Assembly: GCF_015209965.1 (NCBI RefSeq) | Contig: NZ_MU158689.1 | Coordinates: forward strand, 1,683,522-1,747,521 | DNA from: Sphingobacterium pedocola | Lineage (GTDB): Bacteria > Bacteroidota > Bacteroidia > Sphingobacteriales > Sphingobacteriaceae | Reading direction: 5' to 3' | DNA length: 64,000 nucleotides | Shown here: positions 44,393 through 53,384 of the stretch, in pieces | Layout: the number at the start of each line of letters is the position of its first letter | Numbering within the stretch: the stretch's first letter is position 1 | Notes under the pieces: generated by a model | Databases searched by the model: none | Told to the model about the DNA's origin: nothing | Seen by the model: the letters and a program-made list of their open reading frames with translations, nothing else | Made by a program: the position numbers and the translations under genes

Positions 44393-45046
44393 TTATTCCA
44401 AACATCCTGCTGTTGGCAAACCATTCCGCTCGATCAACACGTTAAAAGCAGTTAGAATTGTCATTGGTTCTGGGCAATCCACTTCCTGACTATCTAGCGT
44501 TTGGGGGTTGTGATTGTCCTTGGATTGTGAACTGATGCTGTATTTTTTTTCCAGACATTGTATAGGATGGTTTTTGCTCATGTATACACGCCTTTCGGTG
44601 ACATCATCTGTGGTGGCCTGTGGTACTCCGGATTCGAAATGCCAAGCGGTGCCCTTTAGAAAAGCAAAATACAGCGAATCATTGGCAAGATAGTATTCGT
44701 CGGTAGCCTCATAATGATCATATTCGTTATATTGATGGGTTACCAAAAGAAGGTCCCCGCTTTGCGAGTAGTAGGTTACCCGACCTTTTTTCTCTTCGTG
44801 GCAGTTGTACTCAAAAGATGCTGTATCGAGTCTATTTTGGTCGATCAGTGATCGTGTCGCGGCATACAAGTGCTGAATGTGCTCGACGCTAAGCGGCGCT
44901 ACACCAAAATTCGCAGTATCCGGAGCTACAGAAGGAATACTGTCCGCTTGCACTGTATTGATTGTCTTTTCTTGGTTGTTGTTACGCTGATCGCAGGAGG
45001 CAAAGCCTGCCATGGAGAGTGCTATATAAATAATAACCTTGTTCAT
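44393..45046 (-). CDS. Hypothetical lipoprotein
   Basis: 217 aa. Lipoprotein signal MNKVIIYIALSMAGFASC, Cys18, then DQRNNNQEKTIN. The body contains FEYNCHEEKKGRVTYYSQSG, LLLVTHQYNEYDHYEATDEY and YLANDSLYFAFLKGTAWHFE, a beta-strand pattern seen in many uncharacterised Bacteroidota lipoproteins. Single gene. Function unknown. Confidence 0.7.
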   Translation of the reverse strand: MNKVIIYIALSMAGFASCDQRNNNQEKTINTVQADSIPSVAPDTANFGVAPLSVEHIQHLYAATRSLIDQNRLDTASFEYNCHEEKKGRVTYYSQSGDLLLVTHQYNEYDHYEATDEYYLANDSLYFAFLKGTAWHFESGVPQATTDDVTERRVYMSKNHPIQCLEKKYSISSQSKDNHNPQTLDSQEVDCPEPMTILTAFNVLIERNGLPTAGCLE

Positions 45047-45694
45047 ATCTGTATTGATTGTTGCGACGTGTTAAAGAGAACACGCGACAGCGGGCCTTTG
45101 TTTTCAATAGTTGTACTATGTCAAAGCAATCGACTATATACAACGAATATGGGTTGAATTACGTGGTAGGACGAGTCTATAATTTGTTGGGAAAAGAAAC
45201 ACCTTGGTTACCGCAACAGGTTTACAGTCGTATTGGAGGCAATTATGGATAATGTATTTCTAGCTAAACTGTAAGTACTACGGCATGGGAAATAGAAATA
45301 CACTAAAATTTGTTTTTTAATGTGTCGCCATGATGCAAAGTAAATTCTTTATCAAATAAGGCAATTAACTTTGGAGGACGACTTTACGTTCGTATCTAAG
45401 ACTGCTTCGTCATACTTCCTCGCAGTGACGGAGGAGGCTCCTGCCCACGATGAGGACGATAACTTCCCTTGTACACATTTGAATCTAGTAATGCAACCAT
45501 AACGTGGTCTTTTGCGTCTTTAGGACATGAAAGGCTTATTAGATAGTGCTGTATATTTTCACCGATTCCTTTTCCGCTTTCACCGAATAATTGGGGGTGC
45601 TGGTCTAATTGCCATTCCTTAACATCAGCTTATGCCCTACTTTTGAATCAAACAATACGACATAACAACTTTTAAAACATAAAAAACTACGAAC

Positions 45695-46123
45695 ATGAAA
45701 ACAACCATCATCACCACTATCGCAGCAGCTCTTATCTTATTTGCTTCTTCTATGGTATTTGCTGCCGAGAAATCAAACCCGTTAAAAAACATGAACGCAA
45801 TGGGTATCGTTGCGGCCTATCTTGATGCTACAGCGCTGGGCAATGTTGAACTTAACGAGCAACTATTTGCTGCCGATTTCGAATACCACAACACAGCAAG
45901 CGACGATAAACACGGCAAAAAGGCATACACGAAATTCTTAAAACAAAACAAAGGGCTACAGTACAATTGCAAAACGACTTACCAAATACTGGATGAATGT
46001 GGTAAATCTTGCGTGGCGAAAGCGACGATGGAGTTCGAAAATTTCACCCGTGTAGACCACATTACACTTTGCAACACCAAAAATGGTTGGCAGGTAAGCA
46101 AAGTGGTAACGACATACCTCTAA
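45695..46123 (+). CDS. Secreted NTF2-like protein, copy B
   Basis: 142 aa. Signal peptide (MKTTIITTIAAALILFASSM, cleaved near VFA), then the NTF2-like body: MGIVAAYLDATALGNVELNE, FAADFEYHNTASDDK, YTKFLKQNKGLQYNCKTTYQ, FENFTRVDHITLCNTKNGWQ. The protein is identical to copy C. Two extra Cys (DECGKSC, TLCNTK) against copy A could form disulfides. Predicted periplasmic. Ligand unknown. Confidence 0.85.
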   Translation: MKTTIITTIAAALILFASSMVFAAEKSNPLKNMNAMGIVAAYLDATALGNVELNEQLFAADFEYHNTASDDKHGKKAYTKFLKQNKGLQYNCKTTYQILDECGKSCVAKATMEFENFTRVDHITLCNTKNGWQVSKVVTTYL

Positions 46124-46145
46124 AACTGGGTATTTTTGTTTCGAT

Positions 46146-46172
46146 AGGCCTGCAGGAGTGCAGGCCTTTTTT
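46146..46172 (+). terminator. Terminator after NTF2-like gene, copy B
   Basis: AGGCCTGCA / TGCAGGCCT, 4-nt loop GGAG, then a T-run. Confidence 0.85.
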
Positions 46173-46301
46173 GTATAGTTGTTTTTATCTAAGTTTGTCT
46201 TCTTAAATTTACTATATTATGAGTGCCGGTTTATTGCAAAAATAACAATTCGCATTGATCTACGACAGACATTACGAGTCTCAAAACAAATCCAACTAAT
46301 C

Positions 46302-46962
46302 ATGAACAAAAGGGTTCTTCATATTGTATATGGCTTTACAGGAAAAGCGTTATTGCACCAAAGCCAATTCATAAACCCAGTTGACGGAGACATACTAGAG
46401 CTTTCTGCTCCTCTTTCGGAAGGTCCTCTTTGCGATCTGGATGACCGACCAAGCACAGAGAGACGAAAACAATGGGTAGACAATGTATTTGGTAGATAAC
46501 TACTGCAAGAGTACTGTACCATCTTCTGAAATCGTCAATCCTAGTTTATCAGGTAGATTTTCGAAAGCAACTTTTGTAAATACAGTCGGAAAAACAGTTG
46601 TTTCCAAATCGCTAAATGTATTAAGTGTAGAAAATATCAAGACGAATGAATGGTGCTTTGAAGAAATAAGCGAATCTGAAAAACAGAGATTTGCGTTACT
46701 GTGGAAGTAGTTACTGGTTGATGACGCTGTATTTCGTGTTTTTAATAAAGAGGGAGCGGGTATTATAGGCGATGAGACATTTTATGATCGCTATCTACTG
46801 AATAGGTGCTCCAAGCGGTCCCAACTCTCTTCGAGAATAGTCGGCTATACATTGATGGATATTTGGGATGAGTTTGGCATAGGGGACGGTGCTGGAGACA
46901 GCTACCTATATTATAGACTTAATGTACTTGGTGAGATGGGGAAAGTGTATCTGAGGTCTTAG
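46302..46962 (+). pseudogene. DUF1835/DUF3658 domain gene, frameshifted and interrupted
   Basis: Frame 1 from 46302 gives MNKRVLHIVYGFTGKALLHQ, then DGDILELSAPLSEGPLCDLD, a DUF1835 start, and stops at 46499. The +1 frame continues (SENIKTNEWCFEEISESEKQ, RFALLWK), hits a stop at 46708, then goes on (FYDRYLLNRCSKRSQL, SRIVGYTLMDIWDEFGIGDG, YLYYRLNVLGEMGKVYLRS), a DUF3658 end. At least one frameshift and one stop, so the gene is dead. Function of the family is unknown. Confidence 0.65.
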
Positions 46963-47019
46963 CCCACCACGTTCGACTGTCAAAAAGCAAAGTGCATAAA
47001 ATGCACACTGGTAGTTAAG

Positions 47020-47040
47020 AAAAATCGGAAATTCCGATTT
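47020..47040. repeat. Inverted repeat AAAATCGGA / TCCGATTTT
   Basis: 9-bp arms with a 3-nt centre. A second imperfect palindrome (GTTCTGAATTTCCGAAC) follows near 47072-47090. Both share the GGAAATTCC-type core of the larger palindromes at 19955 and 40563. The surrounding 46963-47446 stretch contains no gene. Confidence 0.55.
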
Positions 47041-47146
47041 TCATACAAACATTATAAATACTCGCTGTTCTGAATTTCCGAACAACCACCGCCAATACCG
47101 AACCCGACTGTTCTTACAGCGGGTTACTAGATCTCCGCGTACTCGT

Positions 47147-47351
47147 ATTGCCGTGCTGTGGCAGGTAAGATAATGAGCCCCTTCTCCTTGCCGCAAATAG
47201 TCACTTTCATGCAGCTATTGATACACAAAAATATTTTTTTGCTAGATATAATATCGGCTTAAACTTCGACGTTATATAAGTAATTTCATAATTTAGGTTA
47301 ATAATTGGTTTGGTAAAATCCCGTTGCTCCCCGCTACGGGATTTTCTATTT
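47147..47351. repeat. Repeat R2, copy 1 (205 bp)
   Basis: It starts TATTGCCGTGCTGTGGCAGG and ends GGGATTTTCTATTT. It has the same length as copy 2 (54396-54600) and is very similar throughout. It ends with the hairpin AAAATCCCGT / ACGGGATTTT (47315-47345). The reverse strand of each copy holds a short open frame beginning MKVT and containing ATAR. Confidence 0.85.
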
Positions 47352-47447
47352 GATTGTTGAAATATAAAATGAATAGAAAGGTATTTTTTTCTATTTTAGT
47401 GAGAAAATGAGATCGGATTACCGAGATTTAGGATGGGAGGATACGAT

Positions 47448-47604
47448 ATGAAAACAACTCCGAAACACGATGAACGAATTGCAAAAATGACTTTTGCATC
47501 GGTGTATCCGCACTACATCACTAAGGTTGAGCGCAAAAGGCAGAACAATAGAAGAATTAACTCAGGTCGTCGAATGGCTGACAGGATTTGATGTACTTGA
47601 ATGA
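47448..47604 (+). pseudogene. DUF2200 gene fragment with a frameshift
   Basis: It begins MKTTPKHDERIAKMTFASVY, then PHYITKVERK, matching the N-terminus of DUF2200 proteins. An extra A in CGCAAAAGGC shifts the frame; correcting it gives GRTIEELTQVVEWLTGFDVL before a stop. About half the gene remains. Family function unknown. Confidence 0.7.
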
Positions 47605-47688
47605 CATGAAGCTATATAATTGAGCGGATTCTTATGGAAACCACTGTTCAGCGAGATTTGGAAATAATCAGCAACTACACAACCAACG

Positions 47689-48066
47689 ATGAGAAAGTCA
47701 AGAATTAACCAGATACTTACCTATTTTATCGCGACTGTTTGGATTGCAAACGGACTTTTTTGTAAAGTTCTAGATCTTGTTCCAAGACATGAACAAATTA
47801 TTGGAAGAATATTAGGTGGCGGTTTTTCTAGACCATTGACAATTTTAATTGGACTTTCGGAAATCATAATAGCTGTCTGGATTTTAAGCGGCTACAAGAA
47901 AAAGTTTGTCGCTATTACCCAGATAGTGGTGGTGGCGACAATGAATACTCTTGAATTTATCCTCGTTCCCGATTTATTGCTTTGGGGCAAGTTTAATTCA
48001 CTATTTGCACTTATTTTTATTATAATTGTTTACTACAACGCATTTTATCAAAAACAATTCAAATAA
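47689..48066 (+). CDS. DoxX-like family membrane protein
   Basis: 125 aa with about four membrane helices (LTYFIATVWIANGLFCKVL, LTILIGLSEIIIAVWILSGY, VVVATMNTLEFILVPDLLLW, LFALIFIIIVYYNAFYQ). The GLxxKVLxxVPRHxxIIGRIL start is typical of DoxX-like proteins. It is the first of four closely spaced genes with the DUF2071 protein (4-nt gap), a methyltransferase and another membrane protein. Location: inner membrane. Function unknown. Confidence 0.85.
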   Translation: MRKSRINQILTYFIATVWIANGLFCKVLDLVPRHEQIIGRILGGGFSRPLTILIGLSEIIIAVWILSGYKKKFVAITQIVVVATMNTLEFILVPDLLLWGKFNSLFALIFIIIVYYNAFYQKQFK

Positions 48067-48070
48067 CTCA

Positions 48071-48808
48071 ATGCTAGCATTTTTAAAAGATCATCCATTT
48101 GCAGTTGAAGCGTATTTTGAAAGCTCACTTGTCTTAACTTTTGCCGTACAAAAAGAACAGTTACAAAATCTTGTTCCAGAATGTTTGCGATTGGACACAT
48201 TTCAAGATGAATGGGCTTTTATCGCAGTTGCTATGGTCCAAACAAAGGACTTGAGACCAAAAGGTTTTCCAAAATTTATGGGCAATGACTTTTTTCTTAT
48301 TGGTTATCGTGTTTTTGTTCGCTATACGAATAATGCGGGCAAAAGTTTACGTGGCTTGTATATTCTGAAATCAGAAACCGACAAACCGAAAATGGAATTT
48401 TTTGGCAATATATTTACCCATTATAACTACACCACGACAGACGTAAAGCAAATCGACCAACTGAGGGAAAAAGAAATATCCTCCATTAAATCAAAATTCC
48501 AAATCAGGATAGATCATACGGAAGAGCAAATTTCTTTGCCTGAGCATTCACCATTTGCAGACTGGAAAGAGGCCAGAAGATTTGCGGGACCGTTGCCTTT
48601 TACATTTACTTACAACAAAGAAACCAAAGAAGTTTTGATAATTGAAGGGGTACGACAAAACTGGCAACCCAATCCAGTAAAAGTACTCGATTATAATTTT
48701 GATTTTTTAGATACGTTGAAACTTGAAAATCCAATATTAGCTAATGCTTTTATCATTAAAAACATTCCATATTATTGGAAAAAAGGTAAAAAAGAAATAT
48801 GGAAATAA
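48071..48808 (+). CDS. DUF2071 (YqjF-like) protein
   Basis: 245 aa. The start at 48071 (MLAFLKDHPFAVEAYFESSL) is chosen because it lies just after the previous stop. The sequence has the DUF2071 pattern: LTFAVQKEQLQNLVPECLRL, WAFIAVAMVQTKDLRPKGFP, YRVFVRYTNNAGKSLRGLYI and FSPFADWKEARRFAGPLPFT-like region. The fold is related to acetoacetate decarboxylase-like proteins. It overlaps the next gene by 10 bp. Function unknown. Confidence 0.85.
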   Translation: MLAFLKDHPFAVEAYFESSLVLTFAVQKEQLQNLVPECLRLDTFQDEWAFIAVAMVQTKDLRPKGFPKFMGNDFFLIGYRVFVRYTNNAGKSLRGLYILKSETDKPKMEFFGNIFTHYNYTTTDVKQIDQLREKEISSIKSKFQIRIDHTEEQISLPEHSPFADWKEARRFAGPLPFTFTYNKETKEVLIIEGVRQNWQPNPVKVLDYNFDFLDTLKLENPILANAFIIKNIPYYWKKGKKEIWK

Positions 48809-49548
48809 AGAGACGAAATTTTCAAGGTGTATTGAATATATTAAGTTTTAACCGGCACTTTTATGTGTTTGGCTTGATTGTATTGACACTAATTGTTGGG
48901 AGTAAGTTTATTTTTAATTGGTATGACTGTTTCTACTGGTTTGTAATCTTGGCATTCATTTATGGTTTAACGATGCCATTGATTGTTTCTGCCTATGTTT
49001 ATGATTTTTCAGGTTTTTATACTTTCGAATGGTTAGCGAAAATGAAGATAAAAGATGCCCAAGATCAAATCAATCTGAACATTAATGCTGGCTTTGACGA
49101 GACTAGCTTTATTATAAAAAAGATATTACCGCAATCTACTTTGCAGGTGTACGACTTTTACGATTCCGAACAGCATACTGAGCCTGCAATAATTCGAGCC
49201 AGAAAAGTGAGTATGGTCTATCCGAATACACTGCAGATCAATTCTAATGCAATTCCATTACATGACCATGCTGTCGATAACATCTTTTTACTCTCAGCGA
49301 TTCACGAGATACGGAGATACGATGAAAAAGTGATGTTTTTAAAAGAATGTCGCAGAGTATGTAAGCCAAATGGAAATGTGATTATGGTGGAACATTTGAG
49401 AGATTTTCCAAATTTTGTGGCATTTACAATCGGCTTCGCGCATTTTTTCTCGAAAAAAACTTGGAAAATGGCTTTTCTAGAAGCGGGGTTTACATCATTT
49501 GAAGAAAAAAAGTTTACACCGTTTATGTCCATATTTAGTTGTAAGTGA
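48799..49548 (+). CDS. Membrane-anchored SAM-dependent methyltransferase
   Basis: 249 aa. Two N-terminal membrane helices (FYVFGLIVLTLIVGSKFIF, CFYWFVILAFIYGLTMPLIV) precede a methyltransferase domain lacking a strong motif I but with a clear back half: DNIFLLSAIHEIRRYDEKVM, FLKECRRVCKPNGNVIMVEH. DYNFxxF-like YDFSGFYTFEWLAKMK lies before it. It overlaps the neighbouring genes on both sides (10 and 4 bp), so it is co-translated with them. Confidence 0.75.
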   Translation: MEIKRRNFQGVLNILSFNRHFYVFGLIVLTLIVGSKFIFNWYDCFYWFVILAFIYGLTMPLIVSAYVYDFSGFYTFEWLAKMKIKDAQDQINLNINAGFDETSFIIKKILPQSTLQVYDFYDSEQHTEPAIIRARKVSMVYPNTLQINSNAIPLHDHAVDNIFLLSAIHEIRRYDEKVMFLKECRRVCKPNGNVIMVEHLRDFPNFVAFTIGFAHFFSKKTWKMAFLEAGFTSFEEKKFTPFMSIFSCK

Positions 49549-49946
49549 GGATGGACATACATCTTAAAATAGTGGGTGTATTACTGATTGCTTTGGCATC
49601 GATACACCTTGTATTTCCAAGGTATTTTAATTGGGCGGAAGAACTTAAATCTTCTAGTTTAATCAATCGGCAAATGATGACGGTACATACGTTCTTCATC
49701 GCTTTGACGGTATTGTTCATGGGGTTGCTTTGCTTGACATCTTCTACCGAAATAACTGCGACCAACCTAGGTAAAAAAATAGCGCTTGGACTTGGTTTAT
49801 TTTGGACTGTTAGACTAATCGTTCAGTTTTTTGGTTACTCAACGGCCTTGTGGAAAGGAAAAAAATTTGAAACGTCTATGCATATTGTGTTTTCGATACT
49901 TTGGACATATTTAAGTGTCGTATTTTGGATAACATATTTCAGTTGA
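49545..49946 (+). CDS. Hypothetical four-helix membrane protein
   Basis: 133 aa with four hydrophobic helices (IVGVLLIALASIHLVFP, MMTVHTFFIALTVLFMGLLC, ALGLGLFWTVRLIVQFFGYS, VFSILWTYLSVVFWITYF). It overlaps the methyltransferase stop by 4 bp and ends the operon. Not assigned to a family with confidence. Inner membrane. Confidence 0.7.
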   Translation: MRMDIHLKIVGVLLIALASIHLVFPRYFNWAEELKSSSLINRQMMTVHTFFIALTVLFMGLLCLTSSTEITATNLGKKIALGLGLFWTVRLIVQFFGYSTALWKGKKFETSMHIVFSILWTYLSVVFWITYFS

Positions 49947-50240
49947 CAGAGACAGTCTAAATCTGGAAGTCGTTTTATATACACTTAATCAGAAACATTT
50001 TGGCATCCATTTCACACGTAATGGAATACAGCTGATAGGATACGATGGCATCAAAAGGCTACGCAATAGACAAATTTGGCTCAGTACTGAGCCGTTTGTA
50101 AAGTTTTCTTCCATCGAATTCCAGATCCGCATCATATTTCTCGACGTCTGCGTTCCCCGGTTTTATCATTGATCCTCAAGGAGAAATTAAGAAATTATTG
50201 TTTGTAATTCATATATAATCTTAAGATCGAGTTCGCGCAG
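49947..50240. other. Intergenic region with a coding-like minus-strand scrap
   Basis: The minus strand between ~50060 and 50165 reads GNADVEKYDADLEFDGRKLY, then KRLSTEPNLSIA. A similar scrap (DVEKMDGKLFRVRLNMEPEI) occurs on the minus strand near 55370-55450. Both may derive from the same unknown protein. No intact gene is present. Confidence 0.3.
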
Positions 50241-50618
50241 TTAATGTGTCGCCATGATGTAAAGTAAATCTATATCAAGTAAGGCAATTAGATTTGGAGG
50301 ACGACTTTACGTTCGTATCTAAGACTGCTTCGTCATACTTCCTCGCAGTGACGGAGGAGGCTCCTGCCCACGATGAGGACGATAACTTCCCTTGTACACA
50401 TTTGAATCTAGTAATGCAACCATAACGTGGTCTTTTGCGTCTTTAGGACATGAAAGGCTTATTAGATAGTGCTGTATATTTTTCACCGATTCCTTTTCCG
50501 CTTTCACCGAATAAATGGGGGTGCTGGTCTAATTGCCATTTCTTAGCATCAACTTATGCCCTACTTTTGAATCAAACAATACGACATAACAACTTTTAAA
50601 ACATAAAAAACTACGAAC

Positions 50619-51047
50619 ATGAAAACAACCATCATCACCACTATCGCAGCAGCTCTTATCTTATTTGCTTCTTCTATGGTATTTGCTGCCGAGAAATCAA
50701 ACCCGTTAAAAAACATGAACGCAATGGGTATCGTTGCGGCCTATCTTGATGCTACAGCGCTGGGCAATGTTGAACTTAACGAGCAACTATTTGCTGCCGA
50801 TTTCGAATACCACAACACAGCAAGCGACGATAAACACGGCAAAAAGGCATACACGAAATTCTTAAAACAAAACAAAGGGCTACAGTACAATTGCAAAACG
50901 ACTTACCAAATACTGGATGAATGTGGTAAATCTTGCGTGGCGAAAGCGACGATGGAGTTCGAAAATTTCACCCGTGTAGACCACATTACACTTTGCAACA
51001 CCAAAAATGGATGGCAGGTAAGCAAAGTGGTAACGACATACCTCTAA
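50619..51047 (+). CDS. Secreted NTF2-like protein, copy C
   Basis: 142 aa, identical to copy B; the two genes differ by one silent base (GGT/GGA in the NGWQ codons). Signal peptide and NTF2-like body as there. Two identical intact copies in direct orientation 4.9 kb apart imply a recent duplication or ongoing gene conversion, and allow the intervening genes (DoxX-like to membrane protein) to be lost by recombination. Confidence 0.85.
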   Translation: MKTTIITTIAAALILFASSMVFAAEKSNPLKNMNAMGIVAAYLDATALGNVELNEQLFAADFEYHNTASDDKHGKKAYTKFLKQNKGLQYNCKTTYQILDECGKSCVAKATMEFENFTRVDHITLCNTKNGWQVSKVVTTYL

Positions 51048-51069
51048 AACTGGGTATTTTTGTTTCGAT

Positions 51070-51097
51070 AGGCCTGCAGGAGTGCAGGCCTTTTTTT
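51070..51097 (+). terminator. Terminator after NTF2-like gene, copy C
   Basis: AGGCCTGCA / TGCAGGCCT, loop GGAG, then TTTTTT. Confidence 0.85.
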
Positions 51098-51145
51098 GTA
51101 TACTTGTCTATCAGCGGCGTTTAAGCACGCTGTATTGATACCGAA

Positions 51146-52543
51146 TTAATTCGCTCCCCCTTCCCGCCACTCGGACTCGGTCATCGGTTCATTGTCCCGG
51201 CCCCAAGGACCGTTATATTCGCCATCTACATAATATTCATCATAATCGGCGGCGTCCCACCACTCCCTGAATTTCTGCAGGCCGAAATAATGATTGTCCT
51301 GTAGTATCGTTCGTTCCTTTTCGTTGAGCATTAACCGTAACCTGCCCATCATCCGATGATCCGACAACTGCAGACTATTGTCTCTTTTCGTATATTTGTA
51401 CTGTTCGGCGAAGTAGACCATATTCGCCAGTATTTCTACCCGCTGCCTATCTGTTATTGCCACACGAGGCTCATAAGCTGCATAGCCCATCATATATTCG
51501 AGATAGGACTGGATGTCGGACAATAACCCACGGATCTCTGACGTTGCAGTTGGTACATAGCGTTTCTGTAAGAGTTTGAAAGTATTGGCATGTATCGTTA
51601 TCGATCCGCCACAGTTCCATTTCCAAAATAAACTACCGAAGGCATCGGGATGAACTTTTTCAAAAGGTGTTTTGAGCACTACCTGATACAACAGATCGTC
51701 ATGAGCTGTCCAGCCAAAACGCTTGACAAGGCTTTCCATAAAAAATCGGTCGTACTCCATAAGCCATTGCAAGCGGGTATTTTCATTTTTAAACAAAAAC
51801 CTGTTACGGTTCAGTATAAGAAGTCTGTTGAACTTCCTTTGTTGCTCAAGGTTATATTCGTCTGTTCGATTTTCGAGATCGTTCCACTTCTCCCTATTTA
51901 CATCTGCCTTGTGTGCCGTACTCCAATAGGTTGTTGGCAGTTTTTTTTCGATTTGGGCCAGATCGGAATGTTGCGAGCGGTAATCGATAATTTCCGGAAG
52001 GTAATAGAAGTCCGTAATAAAGTTTCCCGGTGTTACGATAAAAAAGCCGTTGTAATCAATACCGTTATTACGATAGTAAATAGGTTTATAAGTACAATCC
52101 TCTTCGAGAAGATTGACGTAACGAAATTGCTCGCTAGTGTCCGTGGGCAGCTGTATACCAAAAATTTCCTTCACTTTCTTAACAAAAGTCATTTTTTCAA
52201 CGTCGCGGTATCCATTGTCCCAGAGCACATTGAACAGTTCGAATGTAACAGCCCGAAGCTCGTCCGTGTCGAAAGGTTCTTTTGGAATATCGGTAACGTC
52301 ATTGTATATATTCGCCCCTTCCCAAAGCTGTTTTTCCAGCACCTTTTTACCTTCCGCGATCCTTCTTTGCAAATATTCGTCTTTACTATAGGGATCGTAT
52401 ACATCAATCTGCACTACTGAGTTATTCAGTATAGTAGATACTGTATCCTGCTTATCGTCAGCGGATCGCCCCGACGAACAGCCACCACAGGATAAAGTAA
52501 GGCCGGATGAAAATAGGCAGAGGATACTGAATAGCTTTTTCAT
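51146..52543 (-). CDS. Hypothetical lipoprotein (large)
   Basis: 465 aa from the preferred start at 52543 (MKKLFSILCLFSSGLTLSC, lipid Cys19, then GGCSSGRSADDKQ). The rest is helical and charged, with many Trp and Tyr (IDYNGFFIVTPGNFITDFYY, RLQWLMEYDRFFMESLVKRF, DYDEYYVDGEYNGPWGRDNE). Not recognised. It is last of a run of minus-strand envelope genes (53732 to 51146) with short gaps, so it is likely an operon member. Predicted outer-membrane anchored. Confidence 0.7.
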   Translation of the reverse strand: MKKLFSILCLFSSGLTLSCGGCSSGRSADDKQDTVSTILNNSVVQIDVYDPYSKDEYLQRRIAEGKKVLEKQLWEGANIYNDVTDIPKEPFDTDELRAVTFELFNVLWDNGYRDVEKMTFVKKVKEIFGIQLPTDTSEQFRYVNLLEEDCTYKPIYYRNNGIDYNGFFIVTPGNFITDFYYLPEIIDYRSQHSDLAQIEKKLPTTYWSTAHKADVNREKWNDLENRTDEYNLEQQRKFNRLLILNRNRFLFKNENTRLQWLMEYDRFFMESLVKRFGWTAHDDLLYQVVLKTPFEKVHPDAFGSLFWKWNCGGSITIHANTFKLLQKRYVPTATSEIRGLLSDIQSYLEYMMGYAAYEPRVAITDRQRVEILANMVYFAEQYKYTKRDNSLQLSDHRMMGRLRLMLNEKERTILQDNHYFGLQKFREWWDAADYDEYYVDGEYNGPWGRDNEPMTESEWREGGAN

Positions 52544-52574
52544 TTTCTGTTGATATGAGGTAAAGGACATCTAT

Positions 52575-53120
52575 CTATTTCTTAACGGGTTCGTATTCAT
52601 GAATGGACCGTCCGGTTTGGCTTGCTCCGAAAAATAAGATCCACAAGCTTTCGTCATTATAGCGATAGATACCTATACGATTATTCTGCAAAGGCGCTAA
52701 TATCGTCTTATCTTCTTTTACTGAGAAATAAATAAAAGGAATCGGGATGATACGGGTTTTGTTTTTGAGAATGAGATACTTTCCTCGCTTGCGAACCGGT
52801 ATTTCAAAACTGGCTACAGATCGCCGATTTTCATAAGCGACAACCTTTAAGGTCTTATTGTTTTCCAACGATAAATGGATAGTTGCATTTTCGGAAACCT
52901 GAGACAATGTCTCTATCTGCGACCTGTACGGAGACAATTTGTTCCACAACGACATATGTCGATATAATGCGGTCGTGTCTACGGAAGAATTGGCATAACG
53001 GGCATCGGCAAACTGCGTGTTGATAGCAACCGGCTTTACCGAGAACTTTCCGGAAAGAATTCGCGTAGAAGTGCATCCTGTAAGCGATGAGAACGCAAGT
53101 ATGTAAAAAAACCACCTCAT
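52575..53120 (-). CDS. Hypothetical lipoprotein
   Basis: 181 aa. Lipoprotein signal MRWFFYILAFSSLTGC, Cys16, then TSTRILSGKFSV. The middle has repeating strands (TIHLSLENNKTLKVVAYENR, RSVASFEIPVRKRGKYLILK) and ends in YEPVKK. Not recognised. It is followed after ~30 nt by the large lipoprotein gene, with which it is probably co-transcribed. Confidence 0.7.
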   Translation of the reverse strand: MRWFFYILAFSSLTGCTSTRILSGKFSVKPVAINTQFADARYANSSVDTTALYRHMSLWNKLSPYRSQIETLSQVSENATIHLSLENNKTLKVVAYENRRSVASFEIPVRKRGKYLILKNKTRIIPIPFIYFSVKEDKTILAPLQNNRIGIYRYNDESLWILFFGASQTGRSIHEYEPVKK

Positions 53121-53184
53121 TCCTTTTTTGTATGTTACCTACAAGATACGGAAGATCATGCGACTTAACTAATCCTTTTAAAAT

Positions 53185-53382
53185 TTACCGACATTGGATT
53201 AAAATTTGTATACCTCCTCTTGAAATCGGAATATACGTGGTACGGAGGTCCCTCCCATCTTTTTGGATACGGATATGAGCTTTATTACCTAACAGGATTA
53301 ACCTCTCCATACTGATGATACCCGAGATCAAGTGAGGTCCATCAGAAACATAAGAACGTTTAGTCTTATCTGTGTTGGACAT
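53185..53382 (-). CDS. Possible small protein downstream of a membrane protein gene
   Basis: 65 aa (MSNTDKTKRSYVSDGPHLIS ... GGIQILIQCR). Its ATG lies 3 nt after the stop of the 115-aa gene, consistent with translational coupling. No domain is recognised and there is no other support, so it may be a chance frame. Confidence 0.35.
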   Translation of the reverse strand: MSNTDKTKRSYVSDGPHLISGIISMERLILLGNKAHIRIQKDGRDLRTTYIPISRGGIQILIQCR

Positions 53383-53384
53383 GA

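Larger units (their letters stand above)
45318..46175. repeat. Repeat R1, copy B
   Basis: Full unit: a CGCCATGATGCAAAGTAAA start, GACTGCTTCGTCATACTTCC motif, leader, NTF2-like gene and hairpin terminator. It is nearly identical to copy C 4.9 kb away; within the gene I see only one (silent) base difference. Confidence 0.9.
50241..51100. repeat. Repeat R1, copy C
   Basis: Full unit, almost identical to copy B (45318-46175) from GTGTCGCCATGATG to the terminator. The leader differs by a few bases and one-base gaps. Confidence 0.9.

Noticed and set aside
35335-51100. R1 as a classical insertion sequence
   Set aside because: No transposase frame and no terminal inverted repeats were found; the only gene is the exported NTF2-like protein.
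51650-52420. A 256-codon plus-strand frame opposite the large lipoprotein
   Set aside because: It lies wholly antisense to a convincing lipoprotein gene and shows no domain or start signals.
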